From Dickeya fangzhongdai (GTDB lineage Bacteria > Pseudomonadota > Gammaproteobacteria > Enterobacterales > Enterobacteriaceae): a stretch of 64,000 nucleotides of DNA. The notes beneath the pieces were generated by a model. The model was given only the letters and a program-made list of their open reading frames with translations. It did not search any database and had not been told where the DNA came from. Each line of letters opens with the position of its first letter. Position 1 is the stretch's first letter. The stretch covers positions 3,596,001 to 3,660,000 of the forward strand of contig NZ_CP025003.1 of NCBI RefSeq assembly GCF_002812485.1, in the 5' to 3' direction. Position numbers and translations under genes: made by a program. Below, piece by piece: positions 46,124 to 56,212 of this stretch.

Positions 46124-47701
46124 TCATTCCCACTCGATCGTAGCCGGCGGCTTGCCGGACACGTCATAGACGACCCTTGAAATCCCGTCGACTTCGTTGA
46201 TGATGCGGTTGGAGACGCGGCCGAGGAATTCGTACGGCAGGTGCGCCCAGTGCGCGGTCATAAAGTCGATGGTTTCAACCGCGCGCAGTGAAACGACCCA
46301 GTCGTATTTGCGGCCGTCGCCCATTACGCCGACGGAACGCACCGGCAGGAACACGGTGAATGCCTGGCTGACTTTGTCGTACAGGTCCGCTTTGTGCAGC
46401 TCTTCGATGAAGATAGCGTCAGCACGGCGCAGCAGATCGCAGTACTCTTTCTTCACTTCGCCCAGTACGCGCACACCCAAACCCGGCCCCGGGAACGGAT
46501 GACGGTACAGCATGTTGTACGGCAGGCCCAGTTCCAGACCAATCTTGCGCACTTCGTCTTTGAACAGCTCTTTCAGCGGCTCAACCAGCCCCAGCGCCAT
46601 GTCGTCCGGCAAACCGCCGACGTTGTGGTGCGATTTGATGACGTGCGCTTTGCCGGTGGCGGAAGCGGCGGACTCGATCACGTCCGGATAGATGGTGCCT
46701 TGCGCCAGCCATTTCACGTCGGTCAGCTTACCCGCTTCTTCGTCGAACACGTCCACAAATACGCGGCCGATGGTTTTGCGTTTGGCTTCCGGGTCGTCAA
46801 TGCCCGCCAGTGCGGACAGGAAACGCTCTTCCGCCGGCACATGGACAATGTTCAGGCCGAACTGATCGCCGAACATCTCCATCACCTGCTCGGCTTCGTT
46901 CAGGCGCAGCAGACCGTTGTCTACGAACACGCAGGTCAGGCGATCGCCGATGGCGCGGTGCAACAGCAATGCGGTCACCGAGGAATCGACACCGCCGGAC
47001 AGGCCGAGAATCACCTTGTCTTTACCAACCTGCACGCGGATGCGTTCAACTGCGTCGTCGATGATTTTTGCCGGGGTCCACAGCGCCTCACACTGGCAGA
47101 TGTCGCGCACAAAACGCTCCAGCATACGCTGGCCCTGACGGGTGTGGGTCACTTCCGGGTGGAACTGCACGCCGTAAAAACGTTTTTCTTCGTTAGCCAT
47201 GATGGCATACGGGCAGGTGTCGGTGCTGGCAACGGTCACGAAGTCAGCCGGGATGGCGGTGACTTTGTCGCCGTGGCTCATCCACACATCCAGCAACGGT
47301 GCGCCGCTGGCGCTGACGGCATCCTGAATGTCGCGGATCAGCGCGCTGTTGGTCTTGACTTCCACCTGCGCATAACCGAACTCACGCTCGCTGGAGCCTT
47401 CGACCTTGCCGCCCAGTTGCATCGCCATAGTCTGCATGCCGTAGCATACGCCCAGTACCGGCACGCCTGCCTGGAAAACATATTCCGGCGCGCGCGGGCT
47501 ATTGAACTCGGTGGTACTTTCCGGGCCGCCGGAAAGGATGATGCCATTCGGGTTGAACTCGCGAATCTGCGCTTCGGTGACATCCCATGCCCACAGTTCG
47601 CAGTATACGCCCAGCTCACGCACGCGACGTGCCACCAGCTGCGTGTATTGCGAACCGAAATCCAGAATAAGAATGCGATGTTGATGAATGTTTTCTGTCA
47701 T
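46124..47701 (-). CDS. guaA: GMP synthase (glutamine-hydrolysing)
   Basis: GuaA converts XMP to GMP with ATP and glutamine-derived ammonia. The 525-residue protein has the class I amidotransferase domain with Cys86 in GVCYGMQ and the His/Glu of [10 protein letters not shown]. The ATP-pyrophosphatase P-loop ([15 protein letters not shown]) follows, then the dimerisation domain ending KPPATIEWE. It lies 87 bp downstream of guaB, the classic guaBA operon. Long antisense open frames over both genes are composition artefacts. Confidence 0.98.
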   Translation of the reverse strand: MTENIHQHRILILDFGSQYTQLVARRVRELGVYCELWAWDVTEAQIREFNPNGIILSGGPESTTEFNSPRAPEYVFQAGVPVLGVCYGMQTMAMQLGGKVEGSSEREFGYAQVEVKTNSALIRDIQDAVSASGAPLLDVWMSHGDKVTAIPADFVTVASTDTCPYAIMANEEKRFYGVQFHPEVTHTRQGQRMLERFVRDICQCEALWTPAKIIDDAVERIRVQVGKDKVILGLSGGVDSSVTALLLHRAIGDRLTCVFVDNGLLRLNEAEQVMEMFGDQFGLNIVHVPAEERFLSALAGIDDPEAKRKTIGRVFVDVFDEEAGKLTDVKWLAQGTIYPDVIESAASATGKAHVIKSHHNVGGLPDDMALGLVEPLKELFKDEVRKIGLELGLPYNMLYRHPFPGPGLGVRVLGEVKKEYCDLLRRADAIFIEELHKADLYDKVSQAFTVFLPVRSVGVMGDGRKYDWVVSLRAVETIDFMTAHWAHLPYEFLGRVSNRIINEVDGISRVVYDVSGKPPATIEWE

Positions 47702-47788
47702 GAGAGGCGTATTCCACTACGGAGCGAAAGAAAAATTGAACCCGGCAAGTTTACCGGGTTCGTAACATTAAATCAGCCGGTAACGCGC

Positions 47789-49252
47789 TTAGCCCATGCG
47801 ATAGTTCGGCGACTCTTTGGTGATGGTCACATCATGAACGTGACTTTCCTGAATACCGGCGCCGCTGATGCGCACAAATTCGGCTTTGGTGCGCAGCGCG
47901 TCGATGGTCGGGCAACCGGTCAGGCCCATACAGGAGCGCAGGCCGCCCATCTGCTGGTGTACGATCTCTTTCAGGCGGCCTTTATAAGCCACGCGGCCTT
48001 CGATACCTTCCGGCACCAGTTTGTCGGCGGCATTGTCAGACTGGAAGTAACGGTCGGACGACCCTTTGGACATCGCGCCCAGAGAGCCCATGCCGCGGTA
48101 AGATTTAAACGCGCGGCCCTGATACAGTTCGATCTCGCCCGGCGATTCTTCGGTGCCGGCCAGCATGGAACCGACCATCACGCAGGCGGCGCCGGCGGCG
48201 ATGGCTTTGGCGATGTCGCCGGAGAAACGGATACCGCCGTCGGCAATCACCGGAATGCCGGTGCCTTCCAGCGCGTCAACCGCATCGGCAATCGCGGTAA
48301 TCTGCGGTACGCCCACGCCGGTCACGATACGGGTCGTACAGATGGAGCCAGGGCCGATACCCACTTTCACCGCGCTCACGCCGGCTTCGGCCAGCGCGCG
48401 TGCGCCAGCGCCCGTCGCCACGTTACCGCCGATAATCTGCAGTTCCGGGTATTTGGCGCGGGTTTCGCGGATACGCTGCAACACGCCTTCGGAGTGACCG
48501 TGCGAGGAGTCGATCAACAACACGTCCACACCGGCGGCGACCAGCGCGTCGATACGCTCTTCGTTACCGGCGCCGGCGCCAACTGCTGCACCCACGCGCA
48601 GACGACCGTGTTCGTCTTTACAGGCGTTCGGCTTACGTTCAGCTTTCTGGAAATCTTTTACCGTGATCATCCCGACCAGACGGAATTGCGCATCCACCAC
48701 CAGCGCTTTTTCGATGCGGCGCTCGTGCATTTTCTGCAACACCACCTCGCGGGCTTCGCCCTCTTTTACCGTCACCAGACGTTCTTTCGGGGTCATGACC
48801 GCGCTGACCGGGCGGTCCAGATCGGTGACGAAACGCACGTCACGACCGGTGATGATACCGACCAGCTCATTGCCTTTCGTTACCACCGGATAACCGGCGA
48901 AACCATTGCGTTCAGTGAGTTCTTTCACCTGACGCAGCGTGGTTTCCGGGGTTACGGTCTGCGGATCGACCACCACGCCGCTTTCATGGCGCTTCACGCG
49001 GCTGACTTCTTCCGCCTGACGCTCAATCGGCATGTTCTTGTGAATAAAACCGATGCCGCCTTCCTGCGCCAGCGCAATAGCCAGCCCGGACTCGGTCACG
49101 GTATCCATTGCGGCGGACAGCATGGGAATGTTCAGACGAATGCGCTGAGTCAGTTGCGTGCTCAGATCGGCCGTGTTGGGCAGAACCGTGGAATGGGCTG
49201 GAACGAGGAGAACATCATCGAAGGTCAGAGCTTCTTTAGCGATACGTAACAT
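47789..49252 (-). CDS. guaB: IMP dehydrogenase
   Basis: GuaB oxidises IMP to XMP with NAD, the committed step of guanine nucleotide synthesis. The 487-residue TIM barrel has the catalytic Cys loop [17 protein letters not shown] and the flap region [28 protein letters not shown]-pair domain is inserted at about residues 90-205 ([32 protein letters not shown]). It is divergent from xseA across a 171-bp gap and is the first gene of guaBA. Confidence 0.98.
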   Translation of the reverse strand: MLRIAKEALTFDDVLLVPAHSTVLPNTADLSTQLTQRIRLNIPMLSAAMDTVTESGLAIALAQEGGIGFIHKNMPIERQAEEVSRVKRHESGVVVDPQTVTPETTLRQVKELTERNGFAGYPVVTKGNELVGIITGRDVRFVTDLDRPVSAVMTPKERLVTVKEGEAREVVLQKMHERRIEKALVVDAQFRLVGMITVKDFQKAERKPNACKDEHGRLRVGAAVGAGAGNEERIDALVAAGVDVLLIDSSHGHSEGVLQRIRETRAKYPELQIIGGNVATGAGARALAEAGVSAVKVGIGPGSICTTRIVTGVGVPQITAIADAVDALEGTGIPVIADGGIRFSGDIAKAIAAGAACVMVGSMLAGTEESPGEIELYQGRAFKSYRGMGSLGAMSKGSSDRYFQSDNAADKLVPEGIEGRVAYKGRLKEIVHQQMGGLRSCMGLTGCPTIDALRTKAEFVRISGAGIQESHVHDVTITKESPNYRMG

Positions 49253-49423
49253 GGCAATATCTCACCGGAAATGGGATGGGAATTAGATAAAATATTGCCG
49301 CGGCATTATACAGGGCGAAATCGATTGCCTCCAGTATTTTTTTATAAAAATGCTTGCGAACCGCCCACTGACCGGTAGTATTGATGGATTAACTCTCTGT
49401 TTTACTATTTGATCCGGGTCACA

Positions 49424-50809
49424 ATGTCCTCATTGCCGTCATCCGCCATATTTACCGTCAGCCGCCTGAATCAGACGGTAAAACAGTTGCTGGAAGGTGA
49501 AATGGGCCAGGTCTGGCTCTCCGGTGAAATATCCAATTTCTCCCAGCCCTCCTCCGGTCACTGGTACTTTACGCTGAAAGACGAGCGCGCTCAGGTGCGT
49601 TGCGCCATGTTTCGCACCAGCAATCGGCGAGTCACCTTCCGACCGCAAAACGGGCAGCAGGTGCTGATTCGCGCCACCATCACGCTGTACGAACCGCGCG
49701 GCGACTACCAGTTGCTGGCTGAAAGCATGCACCCGGCAGGCGACGGCCTGCTGCAACAGCAATTCGAGCAGTTGAAACAGCGCCTGTCGGCGGAAGGGCT
49801 ATTCGATCAACAGTACAAGCAATTGCTGCCCAAACCGGCGCGTCAGGTTGGCGTCATTACCTCCGCCAGCGGCGCGGCGCTGCACGATATCCTGCATATT
49901 CTGCAACGGCGCGACCCTTCGCTGCCGGTGGTTGTCTACCCGACGGCGGTGCAGGGCGTGGATGCGCCGGCTCAAATTGTGCGGGCCATTGAGCTAGCCA
50001 ACCTGCGTCAGGAATGCGATGTGCTGATCGTCGGCCGCGGCGGCGGATCGCTGGAAGACCTGTGGAGCTTCAACGATGAGCGGGTGGCGCGAGCTATTTT
50101 TGCCAGCCGCATCCCGATTGTCAGCGCGGTCGGTCACGAAACCGATGTGACCATCGCCGACTTCGTGGCGGATCTGCGCGCGCCGACGCCTTCCGCGGCA
50201 GCGGAACTGGTCAGCCGTAACCAACTGGAGCTGCTGCGGCAGATTCAGTCTCAGCGCCAGCGGCTGGAAATGGCGATGGACTACTATCTGGCGCAACGTC
50301 AGCAGCAATTCGTCAGGTTGCAGCATCGACTGCATCAGCAACATCCGCAACTGCGTCTGGCCCGCCAGCAGACGCAATTACTTCGCCTGCGCCAGCGTCT
50401 GGACGAAGCCATCCAGTTGCAACTGCGTCAACAGACTCGCCGTCAGGAACGTGTTGTCCTGCGGCTACGGCAGCACCAGCCGCAACCCCGCCTGCACCGT
50501 GCGCAGCAGCAGGTACAACAGTTGCGCTACCGCATGCAATCCGCGCTGGAAAAGCAACTTAATCAGCATAAACAACGATTTGGCGAAGCCTGTTCCCATC
50601 TCGAAGCCGTCAGCCCACTGGCAACGCTGGCCCGCGGCTACAGCGTCACCACCGCCCCGGATGGCAAAGTCATGAAACACACTGCTCAGGCCATCAAGGG
50701 CGATATCTTGAAAACTCGGCTGCAGGATGGCTGGGTAGAGAGTCAGATCACTGAAATCAAAAAAGAATCTACTAAACCGCGCGTCAGACGCCAGACGAAA
50801 AATATTTAG
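49424..50809 (+). CDS. xseA: Exodeoxyribonuclease VII large subunit
   Basis: XseA is the large, catalytic subunit of exonuclease VII, which degrades single-stranded DNA in both directions together with several XseB subunits. The N-terminal OB fold shows [44 protein letters not shown]. The catalytic region has [28 protein letters not shown] and [18 protein letters not shown] long Gln/Arg-rich coiled coil follows. An upstream in-frame TTG at 49409 is less likely than the ATG at 49424. It is divergent from guaB, as in E. coli. Confidence 0.97.
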   Translation: MSSLPSSAIFTVSRLNQTVKQLLEGEMGQVWLSGEISNFSQPSSGHWYFTLKDERAQVRCAMFRTSNRRVTFRPQNGQQVLIRATITLYEPRGDYQLLAESMHPAGDGLLQQQFEQLKQRLSAEGLFDQQYKQLLPKPARQVGVITSASGAALHDILHILQRRDPSLPVVVYPTAVQGVDAPAQIVRAIELANLRQECDVLIVGRGGGSLEDLWSFNDERVARAIFASRIPIVSAVGHETDVTIADFVADLRAPTPSAAAELVSRNQLELLRQIQSQRQRLEMAMDYYLAQRQQQFVRLQHRLHQQHPQLRLARQQTQLLRLRQRLDEAIQLQLRQQTRRQERVVLRLRQHQPQPRLHRAQQQVQQLRYRMQSALEKQLNQHKQRFGEACSHLEAVSPLATLARGYSVTTAPDGKVMKHTAQAIKGDILKTRLQDGWVESQITEIKKESTKPRVRRQTKNI

Positions 50810-50900
50810 TGATTAGGCTATACTTATCGTGTCATAACTGTGATAGATCAGTGTTGATAATATGTTGCAAACCATACTGCAAGGCATAAGGAGATGAAGT

Positions 50901-51950
50901 ATGCAATCCGCCCGTAACATCATTCCGCCCTATATTCTGCATCGCATTATCAACAATGGATCGGATGAGGAACGTCGTTGCGCGCAACAAACTCTGATGC
51001 ACGTGCAGTCACTGATGGTGGCCCCAGTCATCCACCCCGATGACCATGAGGAACACCCTGCCGGCAAGATACAGCGCAATATCTACGACGCAGAGCACCA
51101 GCAGACATTGCCCGGCAAACGAGTACGGACGGAAGGTCAGCCGGGAAATGGCGATATCACTGTTGATGAAGCCTATACCTATCTGGGCATTACCTATGAC
51201 TTCTTCTGGAAAATCTTCGGTCGTAACTCTTTGGACAACAAAGGATTGCCGCTGATCGGCAGCGTCCACTACGGCAAGGATTACCAGAATGCGTTCTGGA
51301 ACGGGCAGCAGATGGTGTTTGGCGACGGCGACGGCAAAATCTTCAATCGTTTCACTATCGCGCTGGATGTGATCGCCCATGAGCTGTCGCATGGCGTGGT
51401 GGAAAGTGAAAGCAACCTGCTGTACTTCCGCCAGTCCGGCGCGCTTAACGAATCACTCGCGGACGTGTTTGGCTCTATGGTCAAACAGTACTACCGCAAT
51501 CAGAAGGTACAGCAGGCGGACTGGATTATTGGTGAAGGACTGCTGGCCGACGGCATCGATGGTAAGGGCCTGCGTTCCATGGCTCGTCCCGGCACCGCCT
51601 ATGACGACCTGTTGCTGGGCACCGACCCACAACCTGCCCATATGCGGGATTTCGTCAATACCCGCGAGGACAACGGCGGCGTACACCTGAACTCCGGAAT
51701 TCCCAACCGTGCCTTCTATCTGGCGGCTATGGCGCTGGGCGGCTACTCCTGGGAAAAAACCGGGCGTATCTGGTACGACGCCCTGTGCGACAAAGCGCTG
51801 CCGCAAAATGCGGATTTCTCCATCTTTGCCAGATTTACCGTGGAACACGCCAAAAAGCGCTTTAATGAAGCGGTAGCCGACGCTGTGCTGCGTGCCTGGC
51901 ATCAGGTCGGGGTCGACACGGGAATTCTTAATGAGCACGAACAGGAATAA
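50901..51950 (+). CDS. Protealysin/Prt1-type M4 neutral metalloprotease
   Basis: This 349-residue thermolysin-family zinc protease has the HELSH motif (His160, Glu161, His164), the third ligand Glu184 in NESLADVFG, and His262 in GGVHLNSGIPNRAFY. Instead of a signal peptide and long propeptide it begins with a short precursor containing NIIPPYILHRI. That is the mark of protealysin-like proteases of Serratia and Prt1 of Pectobacterium. The way it leaves the cell is therefore not obvious. Its stop lies inside the start of the inhibitor gene (20-nt overlap). GGAGATGA precedes the ATG. It sits between xseA and yfgJ, an insertion into an otherwise conserved order. Confidence 0.93.
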   Translation: MQSARNIIPPYILHRIINNGSDEERRCAQQTLMHVQSLMVAPVIHPDDHEEHPAGKIQRNIYDAEHQQTLPGKRVRTEGQPGNGDITVDEAYTYLGITYDFFWKIFGRNSLDNKGLPLIGSVHYGKDYQNAFWNGQQMVFGDGDGKIFNRFTIALDVIAHELSHGVVESESNLLYFRQSGALNESLADVFGSMVKQYYRNQKVQQADWIIGEGLLADGIDGKGLRSMARPGTAYDDLLLGTDPQPAHMRDFVNTREDNGGVHLNSGIPNRAFYLAAMALGGYSWEKTGRIWYDALCDKALPQNADFSIFARFTVEHAKKRFNEAVADAVLRAWHQVGVDTGILNEHEQE

Positions 51951-52299
51951 CCTGCCCGATTTGACGGATGATGTGATTATTGAACTGGCGCGCGAGGGCG
52001 GTTTCGCCTGGATACCCAGACTGGCCGGCCTGCGCCGCTTCGCGCTGGCCGAAGTCCCCGCCGCCAAGAAGGAGAAACTCTGCGCCATGCTGCGTGACGT
52101 TCTGCCGGCCGCGCAGCAACCCGGTCAGCCAGACTCTCCCGGCAGCGGAGATCAGTTCTACTACCGTATCCATATTCACTACTGCAATACGCCGGATATC
52201 CGCCAAACGGACTGGGTATTGCTGATCCCCGAGCAGAGCGCGCCATCAGAGCTGGAAGCCTTGTGGCGCAATGGTCTGGACGACGATCAAACCTCCTGA
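51931..52299 (+). CDS. Emfourin-type inhibitor of the M4 protease
   Basis: This 122-residue protein resembles emfourin, the cytoplasmic protein inhibitor encoded beside protealysin in Serratia. Visible features are the early strand DDVIIELAREGGFAWIPRLAG and the later DQFYYRIHIHY and DWVLLIPEQSAP. There is no signal peptide. The ATG at 51931 lies 20 bases before the protease stop, so the two are translationally coupled, consistent with a protease-inhibitor pair that protects the producing cell. The identification rests on gene order and these segments. Confidence 0.85.
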   Translation: MSTNRNNLPDLTDDVIIELAREGGFAWIPRLAGLRRFALAEVPAAKKEKLCAMLRDVLPAAQQPGQPDSPGSGDQFYYRIHIHYCNTPDIRQTDWVLLIPEQSAPSELEALWRNGLDDDQTS

Positions 52300-52308
52300 C
52301 GGCTACTT

Positions 52309-52455
52309 AGAGCCTATCCCAATAGGGCTATTTTACTTGCCATTTTGAACCTGGGCAGTGCTCGAAATCCTCACGTACTACGTGTACGCTCCGGGTTCTC
52401 CGCACTGTCCGTGTCCAAACTGGCTGCGCCAATTACGCCTATTGAGATAGGCTCT
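52309..52455. mobile_element. 147-bp MITE-like repeat with 18-bp terminal inverted repeats
   Basis: AGAGCCTATCCCAATAGG (52309-52326) and CCTATTGAGATAGGCTCT (52438-52455) are inverted copies with one mismatch. The interior has no gene and contains the CACGTACTACGTG palindrome. Size, inverted ends and intergenic location fit a non-autonomous miniature element. Similar CCTATCTCAATAGG-ended repeats are known from memory in Pectobacteriaceae and other enterics, not verified here. The right end extends into yfgJ. Confidence 0.8.
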
Positions 52456-52675
52456 TAGGCTGGTAACGAATGACCACGCGGGAACGTGAAATCAGCCCGT
52501 GGCCGTCGGCGCACAGATAACTTTCCGTCCCACAGGCGCGCAATACCTGCAACGGCTGTTCGCATTGCGGACACAGCGCCAAACGCAGCAAATCTCGCTG
52601 GCAAGCCTCACAACGGTACTGTTCATTGCCGCGCCACACCATCGGCTGCTGACACTCGGGACAATAAGCGTCCAT
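52439..52675 (-). CDS. yfgJ: Zinc-ribbon protein YfgJ with repeat-derived C-terminus
   Basis: This small (78-residue) protein has two zinc-ribbon-like Cys pairs: CPECQQPMVWRGNEQYRCEAC and CPQCEQPLQVLRACG. Function unknown; in E. coli yfgJ lies between xseA and der, as here. The ATG at 52675 precedes DAYCPEC. The last five residues (KSLSQ) and the TAG stop are read from the terminal inverted repeat of the MITE-like element at 52309-52455, so the native stop has been replaced. Confidence 0.88.
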   Translation of the reverse strand: MDAYCPECQQPMVWRGNEQYRCEACQRDLLRLALCPQCEQPLQVLRACGTESYLCADGHGLISRSRVVIRYQPKSLSQ

Positions 52676-52698
52676 CGCCCTTCTCCGGATCACACATG

Positions 52699-52727
52699 AA
52701 AAACGGGGCAGAATCGCTCCTGCCCCG
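52699..52727 (-). terminator. Terminator after der
   Basis: On the minus strand CGGGGCAG-GAGCGATT-CTGCCCCG is followed by TTTTT. It lies 29 bases after the der stop and just before yfgJ. Confidence 0.85.
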
Positions 52728-52755
52728 ATATAACAGCGGGTTTACACCGCTATGC

Positions 52756-54246
52756 TTACTTGCCTTTCTTGAGGTGCTGCATCAGGCGTTTACGCTTGCG
52801 CAGCTGATTCGGCGTCAGCGTGTTGCGTTTGTCGGCGAACGGGTTTTCCCCTTCCTTGAACTGAATACGAATCGGCGTTCCCATGACATCCAGCGAGCGC
52901 CGGTAGTAGTTCATCAGGTAGCGCTTGTAGGAATCAGGCAGATCTTTGACCTGATTGCCGTGGATCACTACGATCGGCGGATTGTATCCCCCGGCATGGG
53001 CGTATTTCAGCTTCACACGACGGCCACGCACTAACGGCGGCTGGTGGTCGTCCGCCGCCATCTGCATGATGCGGGTCAGCATCGCGGTTCCCACACGGCG
53101 GGTGGAACACTCGTAGGCTTCGTTGACGGATTCAAACAGGTTGCCCACACCGCTACCATGCAGCGCCGAAATAAAGTGAATGCGGGCAAAATCAATGAAA
53201 CCGAGGCGCAGGTCGAGGGTTTCCTTCACCTGCTCCTTGACCTCCTGCGACAGTCCATCCCACTTGTTCACCACAATGACCAGCGAACGGCCGGAATTGA
53301 GGATAAAGCCCAGCAGCGACAGATCCTGATCGGAAATCCCTTCGCGGGCGTCAATCACCAACAACACCACGTTAGCGTCTTCGATCGCCTGCAATGTCTT
53401 GATCACCGAGAACTTCTCAACGGCATCGGTAATCTTGCCGCGTTTACGTACCCCGGCGGTATCGATCAGCACGTAGTCGCGACCATCGCGCTCCATCGGG
53501 ATGTAGATACTGTCGCGCGTGGTGCCCGGCATGTCGTACACCACCACCCGCTCTTCCCCGAGAATACGGTTGGTCAACGTTGACTTACCGACATTCGGAC
53601 GGCCGACGATAGCCAGTTTAATCGGCAGCCCCTCCAGATTCAGCGCATCGTCTTCACCTTCTTCGCCATCGCCGTCGCCTTCACCGAGCTGTTCCGCCCA
53701 GTAAGCCGCGTTCGCTTCTTCTTCGGTCAGTTCACGCGTTTCCTGCACCGGATCGACGGCAAACGGCAACAGCACCTTTTCCAGCAGAGAAGTGACGCCA
53801 CGACCATGCGACGCCGCAATCGGATACACCTCGCCCAGCCCGAGCGAATAGAAATCGGCAATACCGGTATCGATATCGATGCCATCGACTTTGTTGGCAA
53901 CCAGAAACGTGTCTTTTTCACGCGTACGCAAATGCTGAGCAATGGCGTGATCCGCCGGCATCAGGCCATCGCGGGCATCCACCAGAAACAGCACGATATC
54001 CGCTTCTTCAATCGCCAGCAGCGACTGCTCGGCCATGCGCGTTTCCACGCCATCTTCATTACCGTCGATACCGCCGGTATCGATAATAATGAATTCATTT
54101 CCCTCCACCTCAGCACGACCATACTTGCGGTCACGCGTCAGCCCAGGGAAATCCGCCACCAATGCGTCACGGGTACGCGTTAAACGGTTAAACAGCGTGG
54201 ACTTCCCCACATTCGGGCGCCCGACCAGCGCGACGACAGGTATCAT
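52756..54246 (-). CDS. der: Ribosome-assembly GTPase Der (EngA)
   Basis: Der is an essential GTPase with two tandem G domains and a KH-like C-terminal domain, acting in 50S ribosome maturation. Both P-loops read GRPNVGKST (about residues 8-16 and 214-222). Switch and G3/G4 motifs appear as DTGGIDG / NKVDG and [10 protein letters not shown] / NKWDG. An acidic linker ([12 protein letters not shown]) joins the G domains. The C-terminus ([19 protein letters not shown]) is basic. Length 496 is typical. Confidence 0.98.
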   Translation of the reverse strand: MIPVVALVGRPNVGKSTLFNRLTRTRDALVADFPGLTRDRKYGRAEVEGNEFIIIDTGGIDGNEDGVETRMAEQSLLAIEEADIVLFLVDARDGLMPADHAIAQHLRTREKDTFLVANKVDGIDIDTGIADFYSLGLGEVYPIAASHGRGVTSLLEKVLLPFAVDPVQETRELTEEEANAAYWAEQLGEGDGDGEEGEDDALNLEGLPIKLAIVGRPNVGKSTLTNRILGEERVVVYDMPGTTRDSIYIPMERDGRDYVLIDTAGVRKRGKITDAVEKFSVIKTLQAIEDANVVLLVIDAREGISDQDLSLLGFILNSGRSLVIVVNKWDGLSQEVKEQVKETLDLRLGFIDFARIHFISALHGSGVGNLFESVNEAYECSTRRVGTAMLTRIMQMAADDHQPPLVRGRRVKLKYAHAGGYNPPIVVIHGNQVKDLPDSYKRYLMNYYRRSLDVMGTPIRIQFKEGENPFADKRNTLTPNQLRKRKRLMQHLKKGK

Positions 54247-54313
54247 TGTTACAACCTCATTGCTTATATTTCAATTCGTTACAGCAGAAAGGACTGCTGA
54301 TGATAAAAGACGA

Positions 54314-54342
54314 AACGGCCCCTGACAGTATCAGGAGCCGTT
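54314..54342 (-). terminator. Terminator after bamB
   Basis: On the minus strand AACGGC-T-CCTGA / TCAGG-G-GCCGTT closes on a 5-nt loop and is followed by TCGTCTTTT. It separates bamB from der. Confidence 0.8.
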
Positions 54343-54386
54343 ATGGGGATGGCGGATACACCGCCCGTCCCGGTCATGCGAAGCGG

Positions 54387-55568
54387 TTAACGGGTAAAGG
54401 CGTAAACCTCGCCGCCTTTAGCCTGCACCAGCAGCTTGTCGCTGGCGACCACCGGCTTGCTCAGCAGGCCGGAGCTATCCACTTTCTGCTGGACCACAAA
54501 GCGGCCGTCAGTCGTGTTGACCCAGTGCAGATAGCCTTCGGCATCGCCGACCACCAGATATCCATTATACAACGCCGGCGCCGTCAGGTTACGGTGCAGC
54601 AGATCGCCCTGCCGCCAGATCACCACGCCGCCGTTGGTGTTCAGCGCCGTAATGCGATCGTCCTGATCGACCAGATAAATACGATCGCCATCGACGATGA
54701 AATCATTCACCGAACCAATTTCACGCTTCCAGGTAATCTGCCCGGAACGCAGATCCAGTGCGGTCAGGTTGCCATTATATCCCAGTGCATACACCACGTT
54801 GCCTGCCACGACCGGCGTGGTGTCGACGTCGTTCAGACGAGCGATTTCAGTCGCGCCGCCCGGCTGGGAGATACGTTGCTGCCAAATCAACTGACCCTGA
54901 TTGATCATTACCGCGCTGACGCGCCCGTTGTCGCCACCGACAATCGCCGCGCCAAACGCCGTCACCGGCGCAGACTCGCCGCGCAGCGACAGCGACGGCA
55001 TATCCAGATTCACGGTCCATTTGATGGTGCCGTCAGACTCGCTGAGCGCCTGCAGCATGCCGTTGCTGGTATGAATGATCACCACGCCATCGCTGACCAC
55101 CGGGCTGGATAATACTTCACCCGCCACTTTGGTCTGCCACTGCACAGTACCGTCGTCAGCGTTCAGGGCGAACAGCTGCGCGCGTTCGCTACCGACATAA
55201 ACATGGTTGCCCGACACAGCCACGCCGCCCGACAGCAGCGCCGGACGGTTGCTGGACAGCAGACCGGTTTTCTCCGCCAGATCGGCGCGCCATTTCTCTT
55301 CGCCGCTATTAAGATCCAGCGCTTTTACCGTGCCGTGACGATCGGCCGCATACACGCGGCTGTCCTGCCAGGTCGGATGCAGGTTGGAGTAGAACTCACC
55401 GGTACCGTCTCCAACGGAGCGACTCCAGACTTTGGTGGGGGTAAACTGGTTGGTCACCTGCGGCAGCGGAGACATTTTGACCACGTCTTCCTCGCGATCA
55501 AACAGCGAACAGCCGCTCAGCAGGGTGACGGAAACCAGTCCGACCAAAAGTGTTTTACGCAGTTGCAT
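54387..55568 (-). CDS. bamB: Outer-membrane assembly lipoprotein BamB
   Basis: BamB is the beta-propeller lipoprotein of the BAM complex, which inserts outer-membrane proteins. The 393-residue precursor has the lipobox LLSGC (Cys20) after a short signal peptide. It then has eight PQQ-like repeats with the recurring patterns ALDLNSGEEKWRADL, ALNADDGTVQWQTKV, ALSESDGTIKWTVNL and ALDLRSGQITWKREI. It is 10 bp downstream of yfgM, and the order der-bamB-yfgM-hisS is as in E. coli. Confidence 0.98.
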   Translation of the reverse strand: MQLRKTLLVGLVSVTLLSGCSLFDREEDVVKMSPLPQVTNQFTPTKVWSRSVGDGTGEFYSNLHPTWQDSRVYAADRHGTVKALDLNSGEEKWRADLAEKTGLLSSNRPALLSGGVAVSGNHVYVGSERAQLFALNADDGTVQWQTKVAGEVLSSPVVSDGVVIIHTSNGMLQALSESDGTIKWTVNLDMPSLSLRGESAPVTAFGAAIVGGDNGRVSAVMINQGQLIWQQRISQPGGATEIARLNDVDTTPVVAGNVVYALGYNGNLTALDLRSGQITWKREIGSVNDFIVDGDRIYLVDQDDRITALNTNGGVVIWRQGDLLHRNLTAPALYNGYLVVGDAEGYLHWVNTTDGRFVVQQKVDSSGLLSKPVVASDKLLVQAKGGEVYAFTR

Positions 55569-55578
55569 GAAGTCCCTC

Positions 55579-56199
55579 TTAGCTGGGCAGATTGTTCAGT
55601 TTGATACGTAACAGGGATTGCAGCCCCTGAGAAGGTTTCGCCGCCATGCCTTTGTTGTAGGCATCACGCGCGCCCTGATTGTCGCCTTTGCTCGCCAGTA
55701 CGTCGCCGCGAACATCCGCTACCATCGCCGTCCAGCCTTCCAGCTTGATGGCATCGAGCGTTTTCAACGCATCATCCGGCTTCTTCTGCTGCAACAGTAC
55801 GCGAGCCAGGCGCAGATTGATCAGCGCCTGCAAATCGCCATCTTTGGTCTGGCTCAATGCCTGACGGAGCTGCTGCTCGGCTTTGGCGATATCATTTTTT
55901 TCAACGAACTGGTGCGCCAGCGCCAGCGAAGCCAGCGCGCCGTAATTGCCATGATCGCCGGTGACAAACTTTTCAGCGCCGGCAACGCCTTCCGGCGTAC
56001 CGGCAGACAGAGATTCGGTCACTTGCTGATAGGCAGCGGAAGCCGCCATCGCGTTGCTTTCCTGATGGTTTTGCCAGAAACGCCAGCCTACCAGGGCGCC
56101 GATACCCAGCACCACGCCGATAGCCAACGCCTTGCCATTCTCGATAAAGAAGCGGCGAATCGCCTCAACCTGCTCGTTTTCAGTGCTATAGACTTCCAC
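55579..56199 (-). CDS. yfgM: YfgM, membrane-anchored TPR protein of the Sec/PpiD interactome
   Basis: This 206-residue inner-membrane protein has a single N-terminal TM helix (ALAIGVVLGIGALVGWRFW). A periplasmic TPR-like domain follows with repeated A-x-L patterns (YGALASLALAHQFVEKNDIAKAEQQLRQAL). In E. coli YfgM associates with the chaperone PpiD at the Sec translocon. The start codon is GTG at 56199. It lies between hisS and bamB with gaps of 13 and 10 bp, so it is in one operon with them. Confidence 0.96.
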   Translation of the reverse strand: MEVYSTENEQVEAIRRFFIENGKALAIGVVLGIGALVGWRFWQNHQESNAMAASAAYQQVTESLSAGTPEGVAGAEKFVTGDHGNYGALASLALAHQFVEKNDIAKAEQQLRQALSQTKDGDLQALINLRLARVLLQQKKPDDALKTLDAIKLEGWTAMVADVRGDVLASKGDNQGARDAYNKGMAAKPSQGLQSLLRIKLNNLPS

Positions 56200-56212
56200 G
56201 CTGCCTTTCTCC

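Noticed and set aside
46394..49249. Very long plus-strand open frame (about 950 codons) opposite guaA and guaB
   Set aside because: It is the antisense shadow of two unmistakable housekeeping genes in high-GC DNA, and its product is His/Arg/Gln-rich without any domain.
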